DNA of 64,000 bases, taken from contig NZ_CP119546.1 of NCBI RefSeq assembly GCF_029277985.1, positions 1,488,001 through 1,552,000 on the forward strand, given 5' to 3'. The stretch is from Providencia stuartii (GTDB lineage Bacteria; Pseudomonadota; Gammaproteobacteria; Enterobacterales; Enterobacteriaceae). The first letter of the stretch is position 1; each line of letters opens with the position of its first letter. The position numbers and the translations under genes are program-made. Under the pieces are notes generated by a model. The model saw only the letters and a list, made by a program, of their open reading frames with translations, was not told the origin of the DNA and did not search any database. This document shows, one piece after another, positions 17,957 through 27,928 of the stretch.

Positions 17957-20554
17957 GTGCTAGAAGATTACCGTAAGCACGTAGCCGAGCGTGCCGCTCA
18001 AGGGATTGTCCCTAAGCCATTAGATGCTGCACAAGTAGCTGCACTAGTAGAACTACTGAAAAACCCACCTAAAGGTGAAGAAGATTTCCTGTTAGACCTG
18101 CTGACCAACCGTGTGCCCCCTGGTGTTGACGAAGCAGCTTATGTTAAAGCCGGCTTTTTAGCGGCTATCGCGAAAGGCGAAACCGCCTCACCTCTTATCT
18201 CCCCTGAAAAAGCGATTGAGCTGCTTGGTACAATGCAGGGCGGATACAATATTCATGCACTCATTGAAGCGTTAGACGATGCGAAGCTTGCGCCAATAGC
18301 CGCTAAAGCACTGTCACATACTCTGCTGATGTTTGATAACTTCTATGATGTTGAAGAAAAAGCGAAAGCCGGAAATGAATACGCCAAACAAGTTATAGAA
18401 TCTTGGGCAAATGCAGAATGGTTCTTAGAGCGCCCAGAGCTCGCCGAAAAATTAACCGTGACCGTATTTAAGGTAACTGGTGAAACAAACACCGATGATC
18501 TTTCCCCTGCACCAGATGCTTGGTCACGCCCAGATATTCCATTGCATGCGCTAGCCATGTTGAAAAACCCACGTGATGGTATTGAACCTGATGATGCGGG
18601 TAATGTTGGTCCAATTAAACAAATCGAAGCTTTGAGCGAGAAAGGTTTTCCTTTAGCTTATGTGGGGGATGTTGTTGGTACGGGCTCCTCTCGTAAGTCA
18701 GCGACTAACTCAGTGCTATGGTTTATGGGTGACGACATTCCATTTGTACCAAACAAACGTGGTGGTGGCGTGGTACTTGGTGGCAAAATTGCCCCAATCT
18801 TCTTTAACACGATGGAAGATGCGGGTGCACTGCCGATCGAAGTCGATGTGTCTAAGCTGAATATGGGTGATGTCATTGATATCTATCCTTATAAAGGTGA
18901 AGTTCGTCACCATGAAACGGGTGAATTACTTGAAACATTTGCACTGAAAACGGATGTTTTAATTGATGAGGTTCGTGCTGGTGGCCGTATTCCTCTGATT
19001 ATTGGTCGTGGTTTGACAGCCAAAGCCCGTGAATCTCTCGGCTTAGAACCGACCAAAGTATTCCGTCATGCTAAATCTGTTGCACAAAGTCATCGTGGCT
19101 TCTCTTTAGCGCAAAAAATGGTAGGTCGTGCTTGTGGTCGTCCTGGTATTCGCCCTGGTGAATACTGTGAACCGAAAATGACTTCTGTTGGCTCGCAAGA
19201 TACTACGGGTCCAATGACTCGCGATGAGCTGAAAGATTTAGCATGTCTAGGCTTCTCCGCTGATTTGGTTATGCAGTCATTCTGTCATACTGCGGCTTAT
19301 CCAAAACCTGTCGATGTGACAACTCACCATACGCTCCCTGATTTTATTATGAACCGTGGTGGTGTTTCCTTACGTCCGGGGGATGGTATCATCCACTCAT
19401 GGCTAAACCGTATGCTGTTGCCTGATACAGTTGGTACAGGTGGTGACTCACATACACGTTTCCCAATTGGTATTTCTTTCCCTGCCGGTTCTGGCCTAGT
19501 GGCATTTGCTGCTGCAACGGGCGTCATGCCGCTTGATATGCCAGAGTCAGTATTGGTGCGTTTTAAAGGTGAGATGCAGCCGGGGATCACTTTGCGTGAT
19601 CTGGTGCATGCGATCCCGCTATATGCAATCAAAGATGGTTTGTTGACGGTTGAGAAAAAAGGTAAGAAAAACATTTTCTCGGGCCGTATTCTAGAAATTG
19701 AAGGTTTACCTGAGCTGAAAGTCGAGCAAGCTTTTGAATTAGCAGATGCCTCTGCTGAACGTTCTGCCGCGGGCTGTACGATTAAACTGGATAAAGCGCC
19801 AATCATTGAATATCTGCAATCAAATATTGTTCTATTGAAATGGATGATATCTGAAGGTTATGGCGATCGTCGTACGATTGAGCGTCGTATTAGAGGCATG
19901 GAAAGCTGGTTAGCCGATCCACAATTGTTAGAAGCTGATGCTGATGCTGAATATGCCGCGGTGATTGAAATTGATCTTAATGAAATTAAAGAACCAATTT
20001 TATGTGCGCCGAACGATCCTGATGATGCTCGCTTACTGTCTGATGTGCAAAATGAAAAAATCGATGAAGTCTTCATTGGTTCTTGCATGACTAACATTGG
20101 CCATTTCCGTGCAGCAGGTAAATTGCTCGATCAGCATAAAGGTCAGTTACCGACACGCCTATGGGTTGCTCCGCCAACTAAGATGGATGCAGCGCAATTA
20201 ACCGAAGAAGGTTATTACAGTGTGTTTGGTAAGAGCGGGGCGCGTATCGAAGTTCCTGGCTGCTCGTTATGCATGGGGAACCAAGCGCGTGTTGCCGATG
20301 GTGCAACAGTTGTATCAACTTCAACACGTAATTTCCCTAACCGATTAGGTACAGGCGCTAATGTATTCTTAGCCTCTGCTGAATTAGCCGCTGTAGCGTC
20401 TCTATTAGGTCGCTTACCAACGCCTTCAGAGTACTTGCAGTTTATGGATAAAGTTGATGAGACTGCTGCTGATACTTATCGTTACTTAAACTTTGATCAG
20501 TTAGAACAGTACACCGAGAAAGCTGATGGCGTGATTTTCCAAACCGCCGTGTAG
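17957..20554 (+). CDS. acnB: Aconitate hydratase B
   Basis: AcnB is the main TCA-cycle aconitase, interconverting citrate and isocitrate with a [4Fe-4S] cluster. In its apo form it also binds mRNA. The 865 residues equal the E. coli length. Domain order is the N-terminal HEAT-like domain and swivel domain, then the catalytic domains, with cluster cysteines in [10 protein letters not shown] and GCSLCMGNQ. The start is GTG, preceded by GAGGAG, giving [14 protein letters not shown] as in E. coli. In E. coli yacL follows directly; here a fimbrial islet separates them. Confidence 0.97.
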   Translation: MLEDYRKHVAERAAQGIVPKPLDAAQVAALVELLKNPPKGEEDFLLDLLTNRVPPGVDEAAYVKAGFLAAIAKGETASPLISPEKAIELLGTMQGGYNIHALIEALDDAKLAPIAAKALSHTLLMFDNFYDVEEKAKAGNEYAKQVIESWANAEWFLERPELAEKLTVTVFKVTGETNTDDLSPAPDAWSRPDIPLHALAMLKNPRDGIEPDDAGNVGPIKQIEALSEKGFPLAYVGDVVGTGSSRKSATNSVLWFMGDDIPFVPNKRGGGVVLGGKIAPIFFNTMEDAGALPIEVDVSKLNMGDVIDIYPYKGEVRHHETGELLETFALKTDVLIDEVRAGGRIPLIIGRGLTAKARESLGLEPTKVFRHAKSVAQSHRGFSLAQKMVGRACGRPGIRPGEYCEPKMTSVGSQDTTGPMTRDELKDLACLGFSADLVMQSFCHTAAYPKPVDVTTHHTLPDFIMNRGGVSLRPGDGIIHSWLNRMLLPDTVGTGGDSHTRFPIGISFPAGSGLVAFAAATGVMPLDMPESVLVRFKGEMQPGITLRDLVHAIPLYAIKDGLLTVEKKGKKNIFSGRILEIEGLPELKVEQAFELADASAERSAAGCTIKLDKAPIIEYLQSNIVLLKWMISEGYGDRRTIERRIRGMESWLADPQLLEADADAEYAAVIEIDLNEIKEPILCAPNDPDDARLLSDVQNEKIDEVFIGSCMTNIGHFRAAGKLLDQHKGQLPTRLWVAPPTKMDAAQLTEEGYYSVFGKSGARIEVPGCSLCMGNQARVADGATVVSTSTRNFPNRLGTGANVFLASAELAAVASLLGRLPTPSEYLQFMDKVDETAADTYRYLNFDQLEQYTEKADGVIFQTAV

Positions 20555-20576
20555 TTTTCATCTGGAAGAAAGTAAC

Positions 20577-20606
20577 AGCCTCGAATTTATTTCGGGGCTT
20601 TTTTTT
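20577..20606 (+). terminator. Rho-independent terminator after acnB
   Basis: AGCCTCGAA pairs with TTCGGGGCT (one G-U pair) around TTTAT, followed by a seven-T run. Confidence 0.88.
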
Positions 20607-21452
20607 ACTCTAAAAATGATATTAATTACCTATTTTATGTACAGCAATAATATAGAAAGGATGAAGTTATCCTATTAGATAAGTTAATTTATAAATATAA
20701 AACTTATCGAATTCATCATTATTCGATTAAATAATAAAGAACATGAATTTAATAAATTGTTAGTGTTATTACAAATACCGTCTTATTTTGAATGACTAAA
20801 ATAGTCAATATAATAATGTTACTCTCACATCTGATAAGTAAAGTAATGATATATGACCTTTCTATCTCATTGATAAATATAATTAAATATATTTAATTTA
20901 AATATATGTATGTTTTTATCGATAATTATACACTCCATTTGCGTATAATTTGTTAGTAAATATTAACAACTGTTAAATAAAAATAAATAAAGAGTTTAAT
21001 ATTATTTTTTTGTTCATAATACGTCATTTTTAATTTTATAAACTAGATGGGATGGCGTGTGAAATTAAGAAAGTAGTATATTGTCCTGTTTTTCATGATG
21101 AAATTTTTTGTTACATTTGTTTTTATATCTGTCTATCTAGGTTTTACGTCTATTAGGTGTAATATGAATTAGTGTATAAATTGCCTATAATGTTTGCATC
21201 TGTGAAGCAGTAGGGGAATTAATAAATTTGAAGGTGAGATAAATCTTATTCATTAAATTTTCATTGTTTATAAGCCATCTAAAAAAGAGTGATGTTTTAT
21301 TTGTTATTAAAATTTAATGAGTGTCTGAATATAATCTTTATTGGATGAAAGTAATTTTTATTACTGATTATGTAGTCTTATTAATAGCTGATATTCATTA
21401 TTAGCTAGGGTTTTGTTTTTATTTTTTTTATATTAAATTAAAGGTCAAAAAA
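20607..21452. other. Long AT-rich leader upstream of the fimbrial operon
   Basis: About 850 bases of very AT-rich sequence without a convincing coding frame. It presumably holds the fimbrial promoter and is the kind of DNA bound by H-NS. I looked for paired inverted repeats of the kind that flank invertible fimbrial promoters and did not find a clear pair. No recombinase gene is adjacent. Confidence 0.5.
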
Positions 21453-22085
21453 ATGTTTAAGAAAACTTTATGTGCATTGTCGTTAATTTCTGTTTCATGT
21501 GCAGCTTTATCTGCTCCAGTTGCTAATTTAAAAGTAACAGGTTCAATAACACCACCGACATGTACTATTAATAATCAAAATGAAATTGATGTGGAATATA
21601 AATTTGATGTTGCACCACAGATGTTCCCTGCTACTGGTGCTTTAGTTTTACCTCCTGAATCTAAAAGAATTGAAATAGTCTGTGATGCAACAACCTATTT
21701 AAGTTTTGATGCTACAGATAATCGTAGTGATAGCGTTATGACGGTAGGAAATACTAACTTTGGTTTAGGTAAATATGGTACTGATAATGATAAAAACATT
21801 GGTTTTTATACTATCGCTATGAAAAATGCAACGACCAAAGCAAATGCTGATGCAACAGAAAAGAAAGTAGGTGTGTTAGTTGGAACAACCTATAATGCAA
21901 CTGAGCTTTCAGTAGTGAAAAATAGAAAAGCATCTTGGGGATTAGCCTCACAGGTACCAGCAGCTGCACAAATTTTTGCAGCTGACTTTGAAGTGAAACC
22001 AACATTAAGTGCAGAACTAAAGAACTATTCTGGTGATGTATCTTTAGATGGTCATACAACATTGTCATTTGGTTTTTCTATTTAA
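21453..22085 (+). CDS. Pilin-like DUF1120-type fimbrial protein 1
   Basis: This is a secreted protein of 210 residues with an N-terminal signal peptide (cleavage likely after LSA at about residue 20). Features of the DUF1120 (YhcF-like) family are the PPTC cysteine, IEIVCDATTYL with the second cysteine, DNRSDSV, the GLGKYGTDNDKNIGFY segment, and a C-terminus of alternating hydrophobic residues ending FGFSI. That end fits a chaperone-binding donor strand. It is the first of four paralogues in an operon with usher and chaperone. The subunit role is inferred. Which paralogue is the shaft cannot be decided. Confidence 0.82.
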   Translation: MFKKTLCALSLISVSCAALSAPVANLKVTGSITPPTCTINNQNEIDVEYKFDVAPQMFPATGALVLPPESKRIEIVCDATTYLSFDATDNRSDSVMTVGNTNFGLGKYGTDNDKNIGFYTIAMKNATTKANADATEKKVGVLVGTTYNATELSVVKNRKASWGLASQVPAAAQIFAADFEVKPTLSAELKNYSGDVSLDGHTTLSFGFSI

Positions 22086-22147
22086 TTTTACATAGATAAA
22101 GGTGGGCCTTGTGGGGCCTACCTTACTGAATAAGGTTACGGATAAAG

Positions 22148-22786
22148 ATGAACAATTCAGTGAAATATGTAGCGTTATTACCATTATTTTTTTTAAGTGC
22201 AAGCCATGCTGATGTTGATGCAAATTTAAAAATTATGGGAACAGTAAAACCACCAACGTGTAGTATTAATAATGGAGATGAAAGTGATATTGAATATAAA
22301 TTTACGGTATCTCCACAAATGTTTCCTACGACAGATAATTTAAATCTAGCACCAGAAACTAAACGTATTGAAATAATTTGTGATGCTACAACAGTTTTAA
22401 ATTTTATGGCGACAGATAATCGTAGCGATAGTGTTTTAATTAAAGGTACTCGTAATTTATTTGGTTTAGGTAAGTATGGTACTGATAATAGCAAAAACAT
22501 TGGTTATTATTCGATTAAGATGAAAAATGCGACAACGAAAGCAAATAGCGATGCTGAGGAAACTAAAGTCGGGATTGCATCTGGTTATAGTTTTAATGAT
22601 TCGCAATTAGATGTCTATGTTGGAAAAAAAGTATTTTGGGCATCTAAATTTGCACAATTCGCTGCTGCGCAAATTTTTGCAGCTGATTTTGAAGTAATAC
22701 CAGTATTAAATGGTGATTTAAAGGATTTTTCTGGTGATGTGTCTTTAGATGGCCATGCCACTTTAGCGTTTAGTTTTTCTATTTAA
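22148..22786 (+). CDS. Pilin-like DUF1120-type fimbrial protein 2
   Basis: The 212-residue paralogue is closely similar to the preceding protein along its full length. It shares PPTCSINN, the IEIICDATTVLNF segment, DNRSDSV, GLGKYGTDNSKNIGYY, and a C-terminus ending FSFSI. The signal peptide ends at about HADV. It lies 62 bases after gene 1. The two look like a tandem duplication that has diverged, perhaps to supply alternative subunits. Two cysteines are positioned to form the pilin-type disulfide. Confidence 0.82.
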   Translation: MNNSVKYVALLPLFFLSASHADVDANLKIMGTVKPPTCSINNGDESDIEYKFTVSPQMFPTTDNLNLAPETKRIEIICDATTVLNFMATDNRSDSVLIKGTRNLFGLGKYGTDNSKNIGYYSIKMKNATTKANSDAEETKVGIASGYSFNDSQLDVYVGKKVFWASKFAQFAAAQIFAADFEVIPVLNGDLKDFSGDVSLDGHATLAFSFSI

Positions 22787-22851
22787 TCTAATGCTGAAGT
22801 TAATTATGTATTCTATCTATTATGTAAGTGACTGAGGTTATTGATTTATTC

Positions 22852-23559
22852 ATGAATAAGTTGACAAAATGCATTACACTATTTCCATTATTAGTTTCAG
22901 GCATGAGTTATGGTGATATTAATGCAAACTTAAAAGTTAATGGCGATATTAAGCCACCAACATGTTTAGTTAATGGGATGGAAAAAACAGATATTATTTA
23001 TGATATGGGAAAATTATCTCTTGATGTCATACCGGTATCTGATATGTATATATTCCCTAGCGAATCATTAGTTAAAAACACGGTAACAGTGACATGTGAC
23101 GCAACAACCTATTTAACGTTTATGGCGAATGATACATACCAAAGCTTAAACTTACCGGCTACTCCGTTAAAGTCATCATACGGTCATATCTATTTCCGTT
23201 TTAATGTGGGGGAGCCTCAAGCCCTAGGTGGAGTGTATTTTTTACTTGAGGATCTAGAAGTAGATAACAAGGCTGTTTATGCTCGTCGCCTTTATAGCAA
23301 TATAAAGCCCACTTCTGGGATTAGAGACAATACACTGACCAAAGATGAATATTATGGCTGGGCTAATGTAGCAAAGGAAACTGTTGATACATCTGAATTT
23401 CAAGAATCACTCGTTCCTGGGAAAGTCTTTTCCGTATCATTTAAACAAGGTGGTGCGTTTATTAATTCAAGAACTGACTTATCTAAAGCCAATATTAATC
23501 TAAATGATGGCATAAATTATAACGCTGAAGCTGTGGTTACATTTAACTTTGGCATCTAA
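22852..23559 (+). CDS. Pilin-like DUF1120-type fimbrial protein 3 (divergent)
   Basis: This more diverged paralogue of about 235 residues keeps ANLKVNGDIKPPTC, the VTVTCDATTYLTF segment and a C-terminus ending FNFGI. It lacks the DNRSDS and GLGKYGTDN motifs. I start at the ATG at 22852 because it begins the signal peptide MNKLTKCITLFPLLVSG. A GTG at 22828 would extend it by 8 residues, and neither start has a strong ribosome-binding site. An insertion makes it longer than its neighbours, consistent with a minor or tip subunit, though no lectin domain is recognisable. Confidence 0.75.
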   Translation: MNKLTKCITLFPLLVSGMSYGDINANLKVNGDIKPPTCLVNGMEKTDIIYDMGKLSLDVIPVSDMYIFPSESLVKNTVTVTCDATTYLTFMANDTYQSLNLPATPLKSSYGHIYFRFNVGEPQALGGVYFLLEDLEVDNKAVYARRLYSNIKPTSGIRDNTLTKDEYYGWANVAKETVDTSEFQESLVPGKVFSVSFKQGGAFINSRTDLSKANINLNDGINYNAEAVVTFNFGI

Positions 23560-23584
23560 TTATAAATAAACTAGGCACGTATCT

Positions 23585-24217
23585 ATGCGTTTAATTTCAT
23601 TAAAAGTAACGTTGTTTTTTATGTGCTTTTTGAGTGTTTTTGTAAAAGCCCAGGGAATATATGCCCAAAATATTCCGGCTGAAACTGTGATACCACCAAG
23701 TTGTGACATTATTCCACCGAATGATGGAAATTATCAATTTTCACAGCTTCATGCTAGTTATTTTAAATTAAATGAGTTAACAGAAATTCCAGAAGTAAAA
23801 AAAACATGGCAGGTTTTATGTAATACACCGGTAAGTCTGTTTCTTAAAATAGTCGATAATCGCCATGATTCTTCACGTATGGATAATGAAAGCTATTTTG
23901 GCTTAGGTCATGTTAATAGGCAGGGTAAAATAGGTAATTATCAATTAACACTAAGTCATGCCAGCGTTGATAATGAAAGAGCTGATATGTTCTTAAGTGA
24001 AAATATGTCTGCCTCTAAAGCATCTTCTATGACCGTGAAAAAAAATAAAACTTATGGCTGGCTGCTGGGAGAAAATACCCCTGCTTCAGGAAAAGTGTTT
24101 TCTGTAGACATTACCGTTTCAGCTAAACTGAATTCGTTAAAAGAAACGGATGGGCCTATTGTTAATGGCGCTGAACTGGATGGTAATGCTGAGTTGATTT
24201 TTTCATTTGGTATTTAA
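23585..24217 (+). CDS. Pilin-like DUF1120-type fimbrial protein 4 (divergent)
   Basis: This 210-residue secreted protein retains a PPSC cysteine near residue 40 and the second cysteine in WQVLCNTPVSLF. It also keeps DNRHDSS, the FGLGHVNRQGKIGNY segment and a C-terminus ending IFSFGI. The N-terminal part before PPSC differs from the other three. It lies 25 bases after gene 3 and 36 before the usher. Subunit function is inferred from paralogy and operon context. Confidence 0.78.
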   Translation: MRLISLKVTLFFMCFLSVFVKAQGIYAQNIPAETVIPPSCDIIPPNDGNYQFSQLHASYFKLNELTEIPEVKKTWQVLCNTPVSLFLKIVDNRHDSSRMDNESYFGLGHVNRQGKIGNYQLTLSHASVDNERADMFLSENMSASKASSMTVKKNKTYGWLLGENTPASGKVFSVDITVSAKLNSLKETDGPIVNGAELDGNAELIFSFGI

Positions 24218-24253
24218 TGTTTTAATAATCATCTAATAAAACAATGAGCATGT

Positions 24254-26680
24254 ATGTTATATACTAATAAAAAAACACGATGTTACTATTTTTTTATTGC
24301 ATTGATATTCATATTTTATAATGAGTCCTCTTATTCATCGAATAGCGATAAGTTAAATAAGAATTCAAAAGTAGACTTTGATATTGATTCATTGAAAGCG
24401 CTTGGCTATGGTGAAGAAGTCGCTGATTTTTTTATGCAAGGGAGTAAGTTTCTTCCTGGTAATCATGATGTCACAATAAAATTAAATGGGAGCAATAGCT
24501 ATTCTGTAAATGCTAAAATAGATGATAGTGGTAACCTTTGTATCGATGAAAGTTTGCAGAAAACATTGAGACTAAAATCGACTCATCTTGGTGAGCGATG
24601 TCATATTTTTCAGGATGTATATCCTGATTCACAGGTTGTGATGCGTCCAAATGAATTCATTATTGATATTATTGTTTCTGAGGATAACTTTGATCCTAAA
24701 TTACAGGGGAGTGAGTTGACCTATGGGGGTTTTGGTTTAGTCAATAATTACCGTATTTATGGTATGAAGATTAATGGAACTAATAATCAAAATTTTTATC
24801 AAGGGCAGTTTGAGACTGGCGCAAATTGGAATAATTGGGTTCTACGAAATAATAGTAGCTTTTCATCAAGTAAAGGAAACTCAGAATACCAGTTTAACGA
24901 GACAGTACTGTCGCGCAGTATCGAGTCATTAAAGTCACAATTCGAAATTGGTCAGTTAAATAGCGTAGGTCATTATTATTCTGGTATTCCAATTAATGGT
25001 GTTCAAATTTATTCAGATAGTGCCTTACAGCTTAATAGCCGCTTGGTTGTTCCAATTACAGGAGTAGCAAATTCACTCTCAACAGTGGAAGTGCAGCAAA
25101 ATGGTCGTCTGCTTTATCGAACTATCGTACCGGCTGGTCCATTTGAATTAAATAGAATTAATAATATTAGTAGTGGTGTGCCTGTCGATGTCACTATTAT
25201 TCAAGACAATGGTGAACGTCAGAGATATCAAGTACTGACATCGAATCAAGCAACCGATAATTTATCGCCTTTATCTTATCAATTTGCTCTTGGTCAGTAT
25301 CGCCGTGTTAATCGTGATCAAAAAGTCGATACACCGTTGATTGGTAGCTTGGAATTAAGTGCGCAGTATAAGCAAATAGATTATTCAGCAGGGTTGCTTT
25401 ATTCAGATAAATATCAATCGATGAGTGGTGGAGCAAATACGTCGTACGGTTCAGACGTGGTGGTTAGTGGTGGCATTAGTGCGACAGCGTCCCGTAATGA
25501 TAAAAAGCAAGGTAACCAAATTGATTTTAATACATCAGTTTCCAGCGGTGGTGCATCATTAGGAACTTCATTTCTCTATCGTAGTAATGAGTATCCAACG
25601 TTGGATGATACAGTGCAAAAAGATCTCCCCATTATTGAAGACGAGCGATTTGATTGGCCATGGTTTAGTGGTGAACTTCAGTCATCGACTTCTCTGTTTG
25701 CTAGCTGGGGTAATATGACGTGGGGAAGTTTCAGTTATAGCCTGAACCACAACAATTATTATGGCAATACACCTGATTCGGTCAGTCATACTGTTGCTTA
25801 TGGGCGAAAATTTTATGATATTTCGTTGAATTTCTCTTTTCAATCTAGCCGTGAGCAAGGGGAGCGCTATTTCTTAAATGCATCGATACCAATAAATAAG
25901 CGCTCGAATGTCACTTTACAAAGCCAATATTATGATGACCGTAGCACTCTGATGGCGAATTACCATTATCGGCCAAATGATAGATGGAATTATTCCCTAG
26001 GAGCAGGTCGCAGTAGTGATACTAATCGTATCAATGGTAGCGTGAGTAATAGAAATGCATATTCACAACTGTCACTAAATGCCTCTATGACAGAAAATGA
26101 TGTTTATTCATTTATGTCATCGGCTTCAGGCTCGATTGCGTATTCTAATGGGTTAGTTGCAACTTCACCATTACCTTTAAGCAATACATTTGGCATTGTT
26201 TATATTCCAAATCAGCCAAATGTTAAGATTAGTGCGTTAGGAAGTGGAACAACGATAACGAACCATTTTGGAACTGCTGCTATTTCAGCATTACCAACAA
26301 ATAGGAAAACAACCGTTCAGCTTGATACGCAAGATTTACCATTAAATATTCGACTTGATACAACCACATTTGATGTTGCGGTGGCTAAAGGTAGTGTGAT
26401 CACAAAAGAGATCAAAGCAACGGAAATGAGACAACTATTACTTAGTATTACCCTAAAAGATGGTTCAGAAGCACCTAATGGCGCAAGTCTTGTCAATAAA
26501 AATGGAAAGTATATTGGAACGGTGATGGGTAATGGAAATGCGCTTTTAACGAATGAACAAATTGGTGATGAATTAATTCTTCGTTCAGTGAATTCAGATG
26601 ATTGTATTGTGAGTTATACCGTCTCAGATCATTTTTCACCTGAAAATCTTTATGAAGAAGCTGATGCCGTATGCCAATAA
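24254..26680 (+). CDS. Fimbrial outer-membrane usher (FimD/PapC family)
   Basis: Ushers are outer-membrane pores that accept chaperone-subunit complexes and polymerise pili. The 808 residues include a signal peptide, an N-terminal chaperone-binding domain (LKALGYGEEVADFFMQG, LPGNHDVTIKLNG, Cys pair LCID/GERC), a beta-barrel with the segment VPAGPFELNRI and GVPVDVTIIQDNGERQRY, and C-terminal domains with a second cysteine pair (DDCIVSY, DAVCQ). The barrel is complete by eye. The gene precedes the chaperone, unlike the common chaperone-usher order. Confidence 0.88.
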   Translation: MLYTNKKTRCYYFFIALIFIFYNESSYSSNSDKLNKNSKVDFDIDSLKALGYGEEVADFFMQGSKFLPGNHDVTIKLNGSNSYSVNAKIDDSGNLCIDESLQKTLRLKSTHLGERCHIFQDVYPDSQVVMRPNEFIIDIIVSEDNFDPKLQGSELTYGGFGLVNNYRIYGMKINGTNNQNFYQGQFETGANWNNWVLRNNSSFSSSKGNSEYQFNETVLSRSIESLKSQFEIGQLNSVGHYYSGIPINGVQIYSDSALQLNSRLVVPITGVANSLSTVEVQQNGRLLYRTIVPAGPFELNRINNISSGVPVDVTIIQDNGERQRYQVLTSNQATDNLSPLSYQFALGQYRRVNRDQKVDTPLIGSLELSAQYKQIDYSAGLLYSDKYQSMSGGANTSYGSDVVVSGGISATASRNDKKQGNQIDFNTSVSSGGASLGTSFLYRSNEYPTLDDTVQKDLPIIEDERFDWPWFSGELQSSTSLFASWGNMTWGSFSYSLNHNNYYGNTPDSVSHTVAYGRKFYDISLNFSFQSSREQGERYFLNASIPINKRSNVTLQSQYYDDRSTLMANYHYRPNDRWNYSLGAGRSSDTNRINGSVSNRNAYSQLSLNASMTENDVYSFMSSASGSIAYSNGLVATSPLPLSNTFGIVYIPNQPNVKISALGSGTTITNHFGTAAISALPTNRKTTVQLDTQDLPLNIRLDTTTFDVAVAKGSVITKEIKATEMRQLLLSITLKDGSEAPNGASLVNKNGKYIGTVMGNGNALLTNEQIGDELILRSVNSDDCIVSYTVSDHFSPENLYEEADAVCQ

Positions 26681-26722
26681 GTTATCACTAAATTCAATAT
26701 GAGTTTTATGTAGAGGTTATTT

Positions 26723-27403
26723 ATGAAGAAGTTACTTACAGTTTTAGGTTCAGTTTGCTTATTAATGATAAGCGCAAATGTTATGGCCAGTTTTCAGTTG
26801 GAAACAATGACAGTGATATTGGATGCGGGTGAAAATAGAAAGGTGTTTAACGTTAAAAATACAGGGAGTGAACCTATTTTATTATCCACAAAAGTTGAAG
26901 ATCTTGAAGGCTCAACGAAACTGGCCGGTGATATTATGATTACGCCTCCTATCATTCGTATTGAGCCTCATGAGAGCCAACAAATTAATTTCATTTTGAA
27001 AAATGGCGTTAAATTATCTGATGAAGTTATTTTAAAAGCATCATTTCAAGGTGTAGGTGCTAAAAGGGAAAATGCAGCTAAAATGCCTATTCGCCAAGAT
27101 GTTGCAATGTTAGTAATGCCTGAAAATATGAATGTGAGTTTGACGCCTTGGGATGCACTTTCTGTTACGCAAAAAGGTGAGCAATTAATATTTAAAAATG
27201 AAGGTAAACAAGTTATTAGATTGTCACCCTCTTTTAATGTTATTCCTGGAAACCATACTTATTCTATAGGTCAGTTTTATATTAGACCTGGTGAAAATAA
27301 AGCAGTCAATATAACAGGTAATGCTACTGATATAACAATAGCACCGTTAAGCCGTTATGGATTTAAACTTGAAAGTGATGTCAATGTAAAAGTGAAACAC
27401 TAA
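26723..27403 (+). CDS. Periplasmic fimbrial chaperone (PapD-like)
   Basis: PapD-like chaperones hold pilin subunits in the periplasm by donor-strand complementation. The 226-residue protein has a signal peptide ending near VMAS and an N-terminal immunoglobulin-like domain. That domain contains FNVKNTGSEPILLSTKVED and ITPPIIRIEPHESQQINFIL, the family motif near the subunit-binding cleft. A second beta domain follows. A good ribosome-binding site (AGAGG) precedes the ATG. It is 42 bases after the usher. Confidence 0.88.
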   Translation: MKKLLTVLGSVCLLMISANVMASFQLETMTVILDAGENRKVFNVKNTGSEPILLSTKVEDLEGSTKLAGDIMITPPIIRIEPHESQQINFILKNGVKLSDEVILKASFQGVGAKRENAAKMPIRQDVAMLVMPENMNVSLTPWDALSVTQKGEQLIFKNEGKQVIRLSPSFNVIPGNHTYSIGQFYIRPGENKAVNITGNATDITIAPLSRYGFKLESDVNVKVKH

Positions 27404-27481
27404 TTAATAATGATGTTTTAGATTAATCAGTGTTGGTATCAAAGGATGATATTTATAGCTCTTTAGTAGGGAAGTGATAAT

Positions 27482-27838
27482 ATGAATGAATCAATTTTAG
27501 ATAGCTCGATACCTAAAAATTTTTTTACTCAAATTATTGGTCGAGAGATTCAAAGGTTAAGAAAAGAAAATACTATGTCAGGAACCAAACTGGCAAATAA
27601 GTTGGGTATTTCACAACAACAATACTCACGTTATGAACGAGGTATTAATACGATATCTGTCGATACGTTATTGCATATATTATATATCCTTGAGTGTGAT
27701 CTCGATTCTTTTTTTGCTTATTTACGTTATCAAATAGAAAGAGATAATCTTCCAGCTTATACTAAATTTAAGCCACTTTTTAATAAGCTGGGAACATACG
27801 ATGAAATAGAACAATATTTTCTCAAAACTAAAGAGTAG
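27482..27838 (+). CDS. MrpJ-like Cro/CI-type transcriptional regulator
   Basis: This 118-residue protein has a Cro/CI helix-turn-helix over about residues 20-75: IGREIQRLRKENTMSGTKLA, then KLGISQQQYSRYERG. It resembles MrpJ, the regulator encoded at the end of the Proteus mirabilis mrp fimbrial operon that represses motility when fimbriae are made. Its position as last gene after the fimbrial chaperone supports that comparison. Direct targets cannot be read from the sequence. Confidence 0.8.
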   Translation: MNESILDSSIPKNFFTQIIGREIQRLRKENTMSGTKLANKLGISQQQYSRYERGINTISVDTLLHILYILECDLDSFFAYLRYQIERDNLPAYTKFKPLFNKLGTYDEIEQYFLKTKE

Positions 27839-27891
27839 ATAAATTGTTCTAATAACGACGAGTCGAATGTTAAACATTCAATATGATTTAT

Positions 27892-27914
27892 CATGCCACA
27901 CTGCATGTGGCATG
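27892..27914. repeat. Inverted repeat between converging genes
   Basis: CATGCCACA and TGTGGCATG form a perfect 9-bp stem around CTGCA, between the convergent MrpJ-like gene and VOC gene. There is no T-run on either side, so its role as a terminator for either gene is uncertain. Confidence 0.55.
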
Positions 27915-27928
27915 GTAGCGAATCACGA

